Below are positions 1-6,803 of a DNA stretch of 21,788 nucleotides, one piece after another. A model generated the notes under the pieces. The model worked only from the letters and a program-made list of their open reading frames with translations, did not search any database and was not told the DNA's origin. Position 1 is the first letter of the stretch. Each line of letters begins with the position of its first letter. A program made the translations under genes and the position numbers. Origin of the DNA: JBMSHD01 sp049416425 (GTDB lineage Bacteria > Pseudomonadota > Gammaproteobacteria > Francisellales > Francisellaceae); contig JBMSHD010000024.1 of NCBI GenBank assembly GCA_049416425.1, positions 1 through 21,788 of the forward strand, written 5' to 3'.

Positions 1-26
1 GATTTTGTATATGGATATACAAAATC
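1..26. repeat. Perfect 12-bp inverted repeat
   Basis: The arms GATTTTGTATAT (1-12) and ATATACAAAATC (15-26) are exact reverse complements separated by GG. It is AT-rich and has no T tract, so it does not look like an intrinsic terminator. It could be a protein-binding operator, or the edge of an element continuing beyond the window. Its function is unknown. Confidence 0.7.
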
Positions 27-357
27 TATTATGAGGCCCGAGGCACCCAGTTTTTCTGCTTCGAAGAAGATGACATTGGCGTTGTTAGAACAGCAGTCCT
101 AACGTTTTTAAGGAATGTGTCTGAAATAATTTTCCTTTTTCTTGCCAGGCATAATTAGTTGCAATAATCGTTATCATCGCTTGACGATGATCCATGTGAT
201 TATTGTGAGAGCAGCAAAAATCGTATGTGCTTAGGCAAAAGCCGTCAGTACCATTGCCAATGTTATACTGCCCACGTAGATTGCTTTGTGGCGTCTCTAC
301 TATCCTGTATCGTCTTACAAATAGCCCTGCGCAATCCATACCACGGGCGTTCAATGG

Positions 358-375
358 ATAAAGCAATTGCTTTAT
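358..375. repeat. Perfect 18-bp palindrome
   Basis: ATAAAGCAATTGCTTTAT is a perfect 18-bp palindrome with no spacer. It is flanked by a further matching pair, AATGGA (353-358) and TCCATT (379-384), so the stretch could extrude as a longer imperfect hairpin. A perfect 18-bp palindrome is unlikely by chance in a window this size. Its position, about 190 bp upstream of the flavoprotein gene, would suit a dimeric regulator site, but no specific regulator is identified. Confidence 0.7.
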
Positions 376-501
376 TGTTCCATTTCACTCTGTCGCGGCA
401 ATGACGAAAAACAAGATTTCACAGTGGTTATAGATGGGAAGTTCTTTTGCGCACATTTTTAACCTTAAAACAAAATTATTATTATCTTAAAAACACTATA
501 T

Positions 502-530
502 TTAACTTTGCATTATTTTCGCTATATAGT
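502..530 (+). promoter_or_regulatory. Sigma70-like promoter for the flavoprotein gene
   Basis: A -35-like TTAACT (502-507, 4 of 6 consensus positions) and a -10-like TATAGT (525-530, 5 of 6) are separated by 17 bp. Transcription would start near 537, giving a leader of about 25 nt. TTAACT also forms an inverted pair with AGTTAA (528-533), overlapping both promoter boxes, which might be an operator or chance. Confidence 0.45.
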
Positions 531-561
531 TAAGGCAATAGCAAAATAAGCGAGTAGAACA

Positions 562-2007
562 ATGACTCAAATTCATGAGATTAAAAAAAAGAGAAACGTA
601 GAGGTTGCAATTATTGGTGCCGGCACAGCAGGTCTTTCGGCAAGGCGTGAAGTGGCGAAGCTGACCGATGATTACATCGTGATTGATGGTGGAGATATGG
701 GTACGACCTGCGCGCGGGTCGGTTGTATGCCTTCGAAGGTATTGATTCAAGTGGCCAATGATTTTGCCAGACGTCAGGTTCTTGCTGATGAAGGCATCGC
801 CGGAGCCGAATATCTGTCTGTCGATACCGGAGAGGTAATGGCTTATGTCAGAAAACTGCGTGATCGTTTCGTTCGAGGGGTATTTAATGACATGAGCCAG
901 TGGCAGGATAAGCTGCTTAAGCACTATACCCGTTTTGTCGATACCCATACTCTTTTGGTTGGCGATGAAAAAATCCATGCCAAGAAGATTATCATCGCCA
1001 CAGGATCGACGCCGATTATACCGAAGAATTGGCGGCATCTATGTCAGCATATCATCGATACCGATGCTTTTTTTGAGCTTGAGCAGTTGCCTGAAAAAAT
1101 GATCGTCATCGGTTTGGGCGTGATCGGTATCGAGCTTGGTCAGGCTTTAGCGAAGCTAGGTGTTGATGTCACATTGGTTGGTCTGGGTAAATCCATTGGG
1201 GGGCTTAGCGATCCTGAAATTCAGGATTATGTGGCCAAACAATTTAACCAACAGCTCACCATTTCATTAAACGGAGCAGAGCTGATTGGCGAATCCGACG
1301 ACGGCAGGCTGATCGTTGAGATCGATGGTCGGGTGGAGCATTTTGATAAGGCGCTATTGGCTTTAGGACGCCGTCCCAATTTGGAATCACTGGATCTTAT
1401 TGCCGCTGGTATCTCTATCGATAATCGCGGTATGCCCGAATACAGTGAGACGACCTATCAGCTTGATGATCAGGCGCATATCTATCTGGTTGGCGATGTC
1501 AATGCTCAGCGTCCTTTGTTGCATGAGGCCGCCGATCAAGGCAGAATTGCAGGCTTTAATGCCGTCAGAGATCACAATCAGTGCTTTGCCAAGCGCACAT
1601 CGTTGAGCATCACCTTCTGTGAGCCAAATATCGCGACTGTCGGTAAACGATATCATCAACTTAGAGAGGAGGAAGTGGGTTTTATTACCGGTAGAGTCAG
1701 CTTTGAGGGCCAGGGTAGAAGCATCGTCAAGCATAAAGAGCAGGGGCTTTTGCATATTTATGCCAGAAAAGCCGATGGTAGAATTTTAGGTGCCGAGCTT
1801 CAGGCTCCCGATGGCGAGCATTTGGCACATCTTCTAGCGTGGGCGATTTCCAATCAGATGACTGTTGATGAAACATTGGCGATGCCATTTTATCATCCGG
1901 TCGTCGAGGAAGGGGTGAGAACGGCCTTGAGAGACGCCTCAAGACAGCTCGATATCAAAGAGCATGATATGGAGCTGTTTCGCTGTGGTGACACTCCGAT
2001 TCGTTAA
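562..2007 (+). CDS. lpd: Dihydrolipoamide dehydrogenase-type FAD-dependent disulfide oxidoreductase
   Basis: A 481-residue cytoplasmic flavoprotein of the pyridine nucleotide-disulfide oxidoreductase family. The FAD-binding GxGxxG loop (G19, G21, G24) is followed by the redox-active pair C50/C55 in a TTCARVGCMPSK motif. A second dinucleotide fold (GLGVIG, near residues 185-190) binds NAD(P)H, and the IYLVGDV motif (near 307-313) is the second FAD contact. The dimerisation domain ends in FYHPVVEEG, with H445 and E450 in the positions of the catalytic His-Glu dyad, so the enzyme looks intact. Family members reoxidise dihydrolipoamide with NAD+. The CARVGCMPSK and FYHPVVEEG signatures suggest the stand-alone branch rather than the E3 of a pyruvate dehydrogenase operon, and no E1 or E2 gene is nearby. 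The true substrate could be another disulfide. The ribosome binding site is weak. The stop codon overlaps that of the convergent gene. Confidence 0.93.
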   Translation: MTQIHEIKKKRNVEVAIIGAGTAGLSARREVAKLTDDYIVIDGGDMGTTCARVGCMPSKVLIQVANDFARRQVLADEGIAGAEYLSVDTGEVMAYVRKLRDRFVRGVFNDMSQWQDKLLKHYTRFVDTHTLLVGDEKIHAKKIIIATGSTPIIPKNWRHLCQHIIDTDAFFELEQLPEKMIVIGLGVIGIELGQALAKLGVDVTLVGLGKSIGGLSDPEIQDYVAKQFNQQLTISLNGAELIGESDDGRLIVEIDGRVEHFDKALLALGRRPNLESLDLIAAGISIDNRGMPEYSETTYQLDDQAHIYLVGDVNAQRPLLHEAADQGRIAGFNAVRDHNQCFAKRTSLSITFCEPNIATVGKRYHQLREEEVGFITGRVSFEGQGRSIVKHKEQGLLHIYARKADGRILGAELQAPDGEHLAHLLAWAISNQMTVDETLAMPFYHPVVEEGVRTALRDASRQLDIKEHDMELFRCGDTPIR

Positions 2008-2468
2008 CCCAGATCAATTTGTAAGGCGGCAATGGCAGCCAGTTGAGATTGGATGTTAAACTTCTGGGATTCGATGCTAAACTCAACGGTTTTCATATTA
2101 ATTTTAGTTGAGCTTAGACTTATGTTTGAGGCGCCATTTTCTGCCGTAATTTTAGTTTTATCGAGTGTGATCGCCTTTGTTGCATCAGCCAGTTTGATTG
2201 CACCTTTTTGATCATCGAGTATGATGCTGAGCTTATTGGTTTTGATCTCTACTAGACCTGATTTTGCCTTTATGTTGATCTCACCATTTGCGGTTTTGAT
2301 TCTGAATATTTCATTTTTAGAATCAACATCTAGCTGAATGCTTTTACTAAGAATGGCTACTCTGTCGTCAAAAGCGTTGAGGTCGATGGTTACACTCGTA
2401 TCATCCTGCTGAGCATTTAATGCAATCCCAGGATCCGATTGGCGAATACTATGTTTAATCTTAGCCAT
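2004..2468 (-). CDS. vgrG: Short VgrG-like T6SS spike needle (Francisella-type VgrG)
   Basis: A 154-residue protein with no cysteine, signal peptide or membrane segment. From about residue 40 to 145 it is built of short alternating beta strands rich in K, I, S, N, D and T, with repeated patterns such as IKAKSG, IKTNK, KITAEN and SLSSTKINMK. This is the look of the gp5 C-terminal triple-stranded beta-helix. The length and pattern match Francisella VgrG (about 164 residues), which likewise lacks the gp27-like N-terminal part of conventional VgrG. It should trimerise into the membrane-puncturing needle at the head of the tube and carry the PAAR-like cone (17720-18109). The hub would come from the separate protein at 9217-11256. 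ATG follows GGGAGAG, which overlaps the stop of the upstream gene (9 bp gap), so the two are probably translationally coupled. Family assignment is by pattern, not alignment. Confidence 0.72.
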   Translation of the reverse strand: MAKIKHSIRQSDPGIALNAQQDDTSVTIDLNAFDDRVAILSKSIQLDVDSKNEIFRIKTANGEINIKAKSGLVEIKTNKLSIILDDQKGAIKLADATKAITLDKTKITAENGASNISLSSTKINMKTVEFSIESQKFNIQSQLAAIAALQIDLG

Positions 2469-2477
2469 AACTCTCCC

Positions 2478-3779
2478 TTATGTGGTACCACGTGCTTTGG
2501 CTCTTATTTTATTAAAAACACTGGAATCTTTATTAAGTTTGTCATCAAGCCATTGTGTATGCAATGAATCATCTGATTTAAATTCATTCTCTGGATTGGC
2601 ATACATAGAAAGATAATAGGCCAGAGAACCATTTTGTTTGTGGTTGGGAAAATGTTTAAATTCACTCTTAAAATTATCATGGAATGCCAGTATATAGTTT
2701 GTAACAGCCTCATGACGATCTTGGGAATGCTTCAGATCGATCGTGGCATAGGATTCAATTTGGCGTGAGCAGAAGATAATGGCATTTTTAAGCAGATTTT
2801 TTAATAGATAGGCTCGTGTCTGTCCTTCTATACCGTGACGATGAATATAGCCATAGCCTTTGCTCTTGAAGCTGTATTTGGTCAAGGCCATTATGATATT
2901 CAATGCACTTGTGGCACCGGCATCAATACCCATGGACGGAATTTTTTTGGGCAGATATTCAGTCAGTGAGTCGCCTGCCTTCATAGTGAATTTATTAATG
3001 TATTGTTCCAAGGCAAATGTCATTCTGGCAGACGACTGTAAAAAATATTGGTAGAGTTCATGATTTTTATTGGAATTAAGGTTGTTGATCGTTGAATGTG
3101 GGCCTTGCATCGCCATAAATTGATGATGATAATTTTTAAATTTCTCTATCTCTTGTGATGAAAATAAGGACTCAAGCAGTCTGGAAGAATGTGGGGTGCT
3201 GTTGGCGCTCATGAGATGGTAGACGGACAGTAGTAATTTATCTTCGCTAGAGATACTCTTTAAATTTGTTTTATTGTTGATAAATAAACGTTCGGGCTGA
3301 TTCTTATAGGTCATTAACAATAATTTTATATAGTTTTCAACGGCCTTTAAAGTGTTTTTTAGCCCAGTAGTTCCCTTGGCAATATTATGAAAATAGCCTG
3401 AAAGATTAATAGTGGCGTCGGGATCTTGTTGTGAGGAGCCGTCTATATTGGCAATAGAAGCTTGATGAAAGCAGGCAAGGTAGATAAAAGTAGACAGTGA
3501 TGTGATGGCGGCAGAAGATTGTTGCCGTTTGACAAAAAGATCCAGCGTATTAATAACGTGTTCAATTGTGCTGTCTTTGCTCATCTCTTGCTGCCAGTAG
3601 CCGGCCTGTTCCTTGCCAAAACCACTGATTTGATGGTCATGGATGTGTTTGCCGAGCCGTTTGGCAATGGCGCTTTTATTATCAAGAATGGTGGCGACTT
3701 CTAAATAGCTTTGTACACCGTCTAAAAAGGCAGCTTGTAATTCATCGGCTGAGCTGAATTTCAAAATATTGATATGCAT
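2478..3779 (-). CDS. Unrecognised 433-residue protein, candidate T6SS effector or spike cargo
   Basis: I do not recognise a family. ATG at 3779 is preceded by a strong GGAAGGAGA ribosome binding site at 7-nt spacing. An in-frame TTG six codons upstream lies before that site and is rejected as the start. The protein is soluble-looking, with no signal peptide or obvious membrane helix. It is rich in H, K, N, S and Q and appears mainly alpha-helical, with a charged, lysine-rich C-terminus. No nuclease, protease, lipase or muramidase motif stands out. It is the first gene of a leftward two-gene unit whose second gene is the VgrG-like needle, and it is divergent from the structural T6SS operon. 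Genes immediately before a vgrG often encode effectors, adaptors or chaperones of the spike. From context alone it may be an effector, an effector chaperone or an additional spike component. Confidence 0.85.
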   Translation of the reverse strand: MHINILKFSSADELQAAFLDGVQSYLEVATILDNKSAIAKRLGKHIHDHQISGFGKEQAGYWQQEMSKDSTIEHVINTLDLFVKRQQSSAAITSLSTFIYLACFHQASIANIDGSSQQDPDATINLSGYFHNIAKGTTGLKNTLKAVENYIKLLLMTYKNQPERLFINNKTNLKSISSEDKLLLSVYHLMSANSTPHSSRLLESLFSSQEIEKFKNYHHQFMAMQGPHSTINNLNSNKNHELYQYFLQSSARMTFALEQYINKFTMKAGDSLTEYLPKKIPSMGIDAGATSALNIIMALTKYSFKSKGYGYIHRHGIEGQTRAYLLKNLLKNAIIFCSRQIESYATIDLKHSQDRHEAVTNYILAFHDNFKSEFKHFPNHKQNGSLAYYLSMYANPENEFKSDDSLHTQWLDDKLNKDSSVFNKIRAKARGTT

Positions 3780-3806
3780 GTTGCTTCTCCTTCCCAAAAC
3801 GCATCG

Positions 3807-3821
3807 TTTGATCTGATCAAA
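3807..3821. promoter_or_regulatory. 15-bp palindrome, putative operator
   Basis: TTTGATCTGATCAAA is a perfect palindrome with 7-bp arms around one base. It sits 28 bp upstream of the ATG of the 433-residue gene, where its transcription start would fall if TATAAA (3823-3828 on the minus strand) is the -10. The half sites resemble FNR (TTGAT-N4-ATCAA), but the spacer is three bases rather than four, so FNR is not claimed. A dimeric repressor site is plausible. Confidence 0.45.
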
Positions 3822-3822
3822 A

Positions 3823-3828
3823 TTTATA
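3823..3828 (-). promoter_or_regulatory. Possible -10 box of the leftward vgrG unit
   Basis: On the minus strand TATAAA precedes the palindrome at 3807-3821. The expected -35 position is only AT-rich and poorly matched. In so AT-rich an intergenic region this box is a weak call. Confidence 0.28.
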
Positions 3829-3893
3829 CAATTAAATTAATATAAAATAATCCTTAATATTTCTTTTTATATTTATCTTGAAAATAGCTTACA

Positions 3894-3899
3894 TATAAT
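3894..3899 (+). promoter_or_regulatory. Possible -10 box of the T6SS operon
   Basis: A consensus TATAAT lies about 80 bp before tssB in very AT-rich DNA that could act as an UP element. The only good -35-like hexamer, TTGAAA (3878-3883), is just 10 bp away, too close to pair with it. With TTGAAA, the 17-bp-spaced partner would be TACCAT (3901-3906). Weak -35 recognition would fit activator dependence, as known for the Francisella island (MglA/SspA/PigR), but no activator site was identified. Confidence 0.38.
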
Positions 3900-3942
3900 A
3901 TACCATAAAATAAACAATTTTTGGCTAATTATCGATTAAAAG

Positions 3943-3959
3943 AATTTTTGTGAAAAATT
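3943..3959 (+). repeat. Leader hairpin upstream of tssB
   Basis: AATTTTT (3943-3949) and AAAAATT (3953-3959) are inverted around GTG, ending 6 bp before the AAGGAGG ribosome binding site of tssB. It would lie in the mRNA leader and might influence translation, though A/T-only stems are weak. Confidence 0.4.
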
Positions 3960-3977
3960 AGAGAGAAGGAGGATGCC

Positions 3978-4508
3978 ATGGCGGTTAATAAAGATATTCC
4001 AAAATCACGGATTACGATTACCTATGATATGGAAGTCGATGGTGTGAAAAAAAAGAAGGAATTACCTTTTAAACAATTGGTCATTGGTGATTTATCATTG
4101 GGAAATTCCAATGATAGAAATGTCGCCTTGGCTTCACGACAGATTCATGATGTTAATAATGCATCGCTGGCCGATGTGATGAAAGCCATGGATATCAAGC
4201 TTAATTTACGTGTTCCTAACCATGTAACCAACGATGAAGCAAAGATCGATGTTAAATTAAAATTTGATTCGATGAAGGCTTTTGAGCCAAATCAGATTGC
4301 AAATGCCATTCCCGAGCTTCAGATGCTCATTGAAATAAAGCGGCTGATTACCGAGTTTGATTCGCTCGTCGATAACAACCGGAAGCTGAGAAATCTAATC
4401 AATCGTTCTTTAAACAATGAAACAGCATTAAAACAGATTCAATCACAGTTGCCGGAGTCACAGACTTACCGATTAACGGCACAGCCGATGAATCAGAAGG
4501 AGGATTAA
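3978..4508 (+). CDS. tssB: T6SS contractile sheath small subunit TssB (IglA)
   Basis: A 176-residue protein strongly resembling Francisella IglA from its first residues. The N-terminal IPKSRITITYD stretch leads into KKKKELPFKQLVIGDLS (about residues 24-40), the hallmark of TssB/VipA. The conserved central strand region (IKLNLRVPNH) and a C-terminal helical segment (about 110-160) also match. TssB pairs with TssC to build the cytoplasmic sheath whose contraction drives the tube and spike outward. ATG follows a perfect AAGGAGG with 5-nt spacing. It is the first gene of a rightward operon, and its last codons carry the ribosome binding site of tssC. The closeness to IglA rather than to conventional TssB is the main reason for assigning the cluster to subtype ii. 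Confidence 0.97.
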   Translation: MAVNKDIPKSRITITYDMEVDGVKKKKELPFKQLVIGDLSLGNSNDRNVALASRQIHDVNNASLADVMKAMDIKLNLRVPNHVTNDEAKIDVKLKFDSMKAFEPNQIANAIPELQMLIEIKRLITEFDSLVDNNRKLRNLINRSLNNETALKQIQSQLPESQTYRLTAQPMNQKED

Positions 4509-4509
4509 A

Positions 4510-6021
4510 ATGTCAGAAGTCGCTATTAATACTATAGATGAAGCCGTCACCGAGGTCAGTTGCAATGATCTGTTGCTGGCCGCTGGATTTAGTGAGATGA
4601 AACAGTATGAAGTCATTCCTCAGGAGAATCTCAATCAAGGTGTGACATCGGCCAGTTATGAGTCTCGCCTTTTGACAGCATTGTCGATTTTAATCAATAA
4701 CATGGGGGAAGGAGACCATCACATCGATAAAAATTTGATTCGCAAAGTGCTGAACCGAATAGATGAAATTTTAGGCTACCAGGTTGCTGTTGTGATGTCT
4801 GATCCAAAATTCAGACGACTTGAACAAAACTGGCGGTCGGTGCATGAAATTGCGAAATCGATGGATTTCAAAACGACAAAACTTGCCATTATGGATGTCG
4901 ATAAGGAAGAGCTGGCCGAGGACTTTGATGCCTCAAGCGTCGATGTCAGTGGGGGGGACTTCTTCCACAAGGTCTATGTCGAGGAGTATGACCAATATGG
5001 AGGGGAGCCTTATAGTGCCATTATTGGGTTGTATGATTTTGATAAGACAGACGAAGATATTGCCTGGTTGTCGGTGATGGGTAAAGTGGCAGAAGCCTCT
5101 CATGCTCCCTTTATTGGAGCAGTCGCTCCTCGTTTTTTTGGATGTGAGCACTTTGCCGAAATTGCCGATATCAAGGATATCGATGGGCTTATGGCGCACC
5201 CCAAATACGGCCAGTGGAATGCCTTCAGGCACACAAAAGCAGCGGGTTATATCGGTTTGACGCTGCCTAATTTTATGTTAAGAGCACCCTATGATCCGGC
5301 AAATAATCCGGCAGGCAAAGGCGTTTTAGATGGTTTTGATGAAAGTCTGGTCTATGAGAGCCCTTACGAGGCTTGCTTATGGGGAAATGCAGCGGCTCTT
5401 TTTGCGAAAAATTTAACGCGATCCTTTGAAATCACCGGCTGGTGTCAATCGATCTGCGGTCCAACCAGTGGAGGCTTGGTATCGGGTTTGCCGATTTATA
5501 ATTACAATTACCGAGACCCGAATGACTATGTGCTTCCCGTGAATTTTTTGATTCCAGATCATAAAGAGCTTAGCCTGGCGAATGCCGGTTTCATCGGGCT
5601 TGTCTATGAGAAGAAAACGGCAAATGCCTGTTTCTTCAGCGCACAGTCTGTAAAAGCCTCAGAGACTTTTGAAGATCCTTCAGACAGTGAAAACAGTCAG
5701 TTGACGACGAAGCTGCCTTATACCTTCTCAATCTGCAAAATTGCGCATTATGTCAAATGTATTGGGCGTGATGAGATTGGTTCTGAGAGTGATGATGCGG
5801 TCATCAGCAACAAACTAAATACCTGGATCAGTCAGTTTGTCACCAGCATTCCCAATCCAAATACGCTGACGCGATCGTATTATCCTTTCAAGGCGGCGAC
5901 TATCGATGTCAGTAAGCAGGCTGGGATGGCCGGATGGTATAAATGCCAGATTCAGATTTTGCCTCATATTAAGTTTGAAGGAATGGAAGTTACCTTAAGG
6001 TTAGAGACACGTTTAGGCTGA
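4510..6021 (+). CDS. tssC: T6SS contractile sheath large subunit TssC (IglB)
   Basis: A 503-residue protein of the TssC/VipB/IglB family, full length for IglB (about 505-515). Family features include the segment LEQNWRSVHEIAKSMDF (about residues 101-117), the GGDFFHKVYVEEYDQYGGEP and AIIGLYDF region (about 150-180), and APFIGAVAPRFFG (about 200-212). A conserved glycine-rich stretch (SICGPTSGGLVSGLP) follows, and the C-terminal half contains the region that in the family bears the ATPase-recognised sheath surface. It forms heterodimers with TssB that stack into the sheath around the IglC tube. It begins one base after the tssB stop, with AAGGAGG at 4497-4503, so TssB and TssC should be made in matched amounts. 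No disruption is seen. Confidence 0.97.
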   Translation: MSEVAINTIDEAVTEVSCNDLLLAAGFSEMKQYEVIPQENLNQGVTSASYESRLLTALSILINNMGEGDHHIDKNLIRKVLNRIDEILGYQVAVVMSDPKFRRLEQNWRSVHEIAKSMDFKTTKLAIMDVDKEELAEDFDASSVDVSGGDFFHKVYVEEYDQYGGEPYSAIIGLYDFDKTDEDIAWLSVMGKVAEASHAPFIGAVAPRFFGCEHFAEIADIKDIDGLMAHPKYGQWNAFRHTKAAGYIGLTLPNFMLRAPYDPANNPAGKGVLDGFDESLVYESPYEACLWGNAAALFAKNLTRSFEITGWCQSICGPTSGGLVSGLPIYNYNYRDPNDYVLPVNFLIPDHKELSLANAGFIGLVYEKKTANACFFSAQSVKASETFEDPSDSENSQLTTKLPYTFSICKIAHYVKCIGRDEIGSESDDAVISNKLNTWISQFVTSIPNPNTLTRSYYPFKAATIDVSKQAGMAGWYKCQIQILPHIKFEGMEVTLRLETRLG

Positions 6022-6039
6022 TAAGTCTTTGGCTTATTA
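6019..6039 (+). repeat. Weak stem-loop at the tssC stop
   Basis: TGATAAG (including the tssC stop codon) can pair with CTTATTA across a 7-nt loop, with one G-T wobble. It has no GC-rich stem or long T tract, so it is not a convincing terminator. It might mark an mRNA processing or stability boundary before the highly expressed tube gene. Confidence 0.25.
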
Positions 6040-6112
6040 AAAGTCGAATAAAATATCACTGTGCCTAAGCATGGGATATGGGTGAATCAACAATAGATGA
6101 AGGAGTAAAATC

Positions 6113-6784
6113 ATGAGAGATTTAAAAGAATATGTTAATCAAGACAGTGATACTCTATCACTGAATGTGCCGTCGCTTGAAAATGCACAGGTGAAAAATT
6201 CGGCATCGATGATGGAACCAAAATTGTTGCTAAATGCCAACTTCAAGCTGTCTATTGACGGTAAGGATATTAAATTAACCCCTTTTGCGGCGGTGTATCC
6301 AGGTGGCGTTACCGAAGCGGCTACCGACGTTACGGGTGCGCTTCAGCATTTAAGTGTCGGTATGTCGACATTGGGTGTGAATCAGAGTAATTCACTGGTG
6401 ATTGCCGTGACGATGCCAACCTACGTTGAGCTGGTATCTGCTTATGAGGCGGCGAAGAATCACAAGACACCGGAGATCATCATCACCATTGCACCGGATA
6501 GTCTCTCTGCCGGGCAGTATTTCTTCAAACCCTTTGATAATAGCAAAGGCAAGTGGGGAAATATGATCGATATTAAGACCACAGCGGCGTTTATTTCTAC
6601 CGATGAGCTTAATTACTCAACTTATGGTGGTGGTGCTACGGGCTCCAATGCAGTGGGAATATTACAGTTTAACAATATTCGTGCGTTGGCAAATTTTGAC
6701 GTTTCTCTGGCAACCAACATGAGCAATGATAGTGCCAAGATGGTGGTGAAGGTGCTGGCTAATAATTCGGTTCCTGCTGGATAA
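6113..6784 (+). CDS. iglC: IglC-type Hcp-like inner tube protein
   Basis: A 223-residue protein between tssC and tssK, the position of iglC in the Francisella iglABCD block. Short features shared with IglC include the FKLSIDGKDI strand (about residues 45-54), the following VT-rich segment, and KWGNMIDIKT (about 146-155), corresponding to AWGIMIDL in IglC. The IglC family (about 210 residues) adopts an Hcp-like beta-barrel and stacks as hexamers to form the tube propelled by the sheath. Similarity to conventional Hcp (about 160-170 residues) is not visible by eye. There is no signal peptide. A strong AAGGAG (6100-6105) at 7-nt spacing and a separate 91-bp leader, unlike the tight spacing elsewhere, suggest high expression. 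The call rests on position plus short motifs. Confidence 0.85.
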   Translation: MRDLKEYVNQDSDTLSLNVPSLENAQVKNSASMMEPKLLLNANFKLSIDGKDIKLTPFAAVYPGGVTEAATDVTGALQHLSVGMSTLGVNQSNSLVIAVTMPTYVELVSAYEAAKNHKTPEIIITIAPDSLSAGQYFFKPFDNSKGKWGNMIDIKTTAAFISTDELNYSTYGGGATGSNAVGILQFNNIRALANFDVSLATNMSNDSAKMVVKVLANNSVPAG

Positions 6785-6803
6785 GCGATGATGAGGACAG
6801 GTT

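Larger units (their letters stand above)
1..561. other. Left flank without a supported gene
   Basis: No coding region in this 561-base stretch can be supported. A 93-codon leftward frame (366 to 85) exists but begins at TTG, has no clear ribosome binding site, and its translation resembles no family I know. Rightward frames 1 and 3 are open from the left edge to about 102 and 161, so the 3' end of a gene lying mostly outside the window is possible but not demonstrable. The stretch does contain two palindromes (1-26 and 358-375) and a promoter-like element just before the flavoprotein gene (502-530). It could be an ordinary intergenic region or a decayed gene or mobile element. Confidence 0.5.

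Noticed and set aside
1..161. Rightward frames open from the left edge
   Set aside because: Two different frames are open and neither gives a recognisable protein end, so a partial gene cannot be assigned.
85..366. Leftward 93-codon frame containing a DCAGLF segment reminiscent of NlpC/P60 proteins
   Set aside because: It starts with TTG, lacks a ribosome binding site and the other catalytic residues, and nothing else in it resembles that family.
502..1038. Leftward 178-codon frame opposite the flavoprotein gene
   Set aside because: It lies antisense to a clear enzyme gene and its translation shows no family features; it is a shadow frame.
3807..3821. FNR box
   Set aside because: The half sites TTGAT/ATCAA are present but separated by three bases instead of four.
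3878..3899. TTGAAA plus TATAAT as one sigma70 promoter
   Set aside because: The spacer is only 10 bp, far too short for sigma70.
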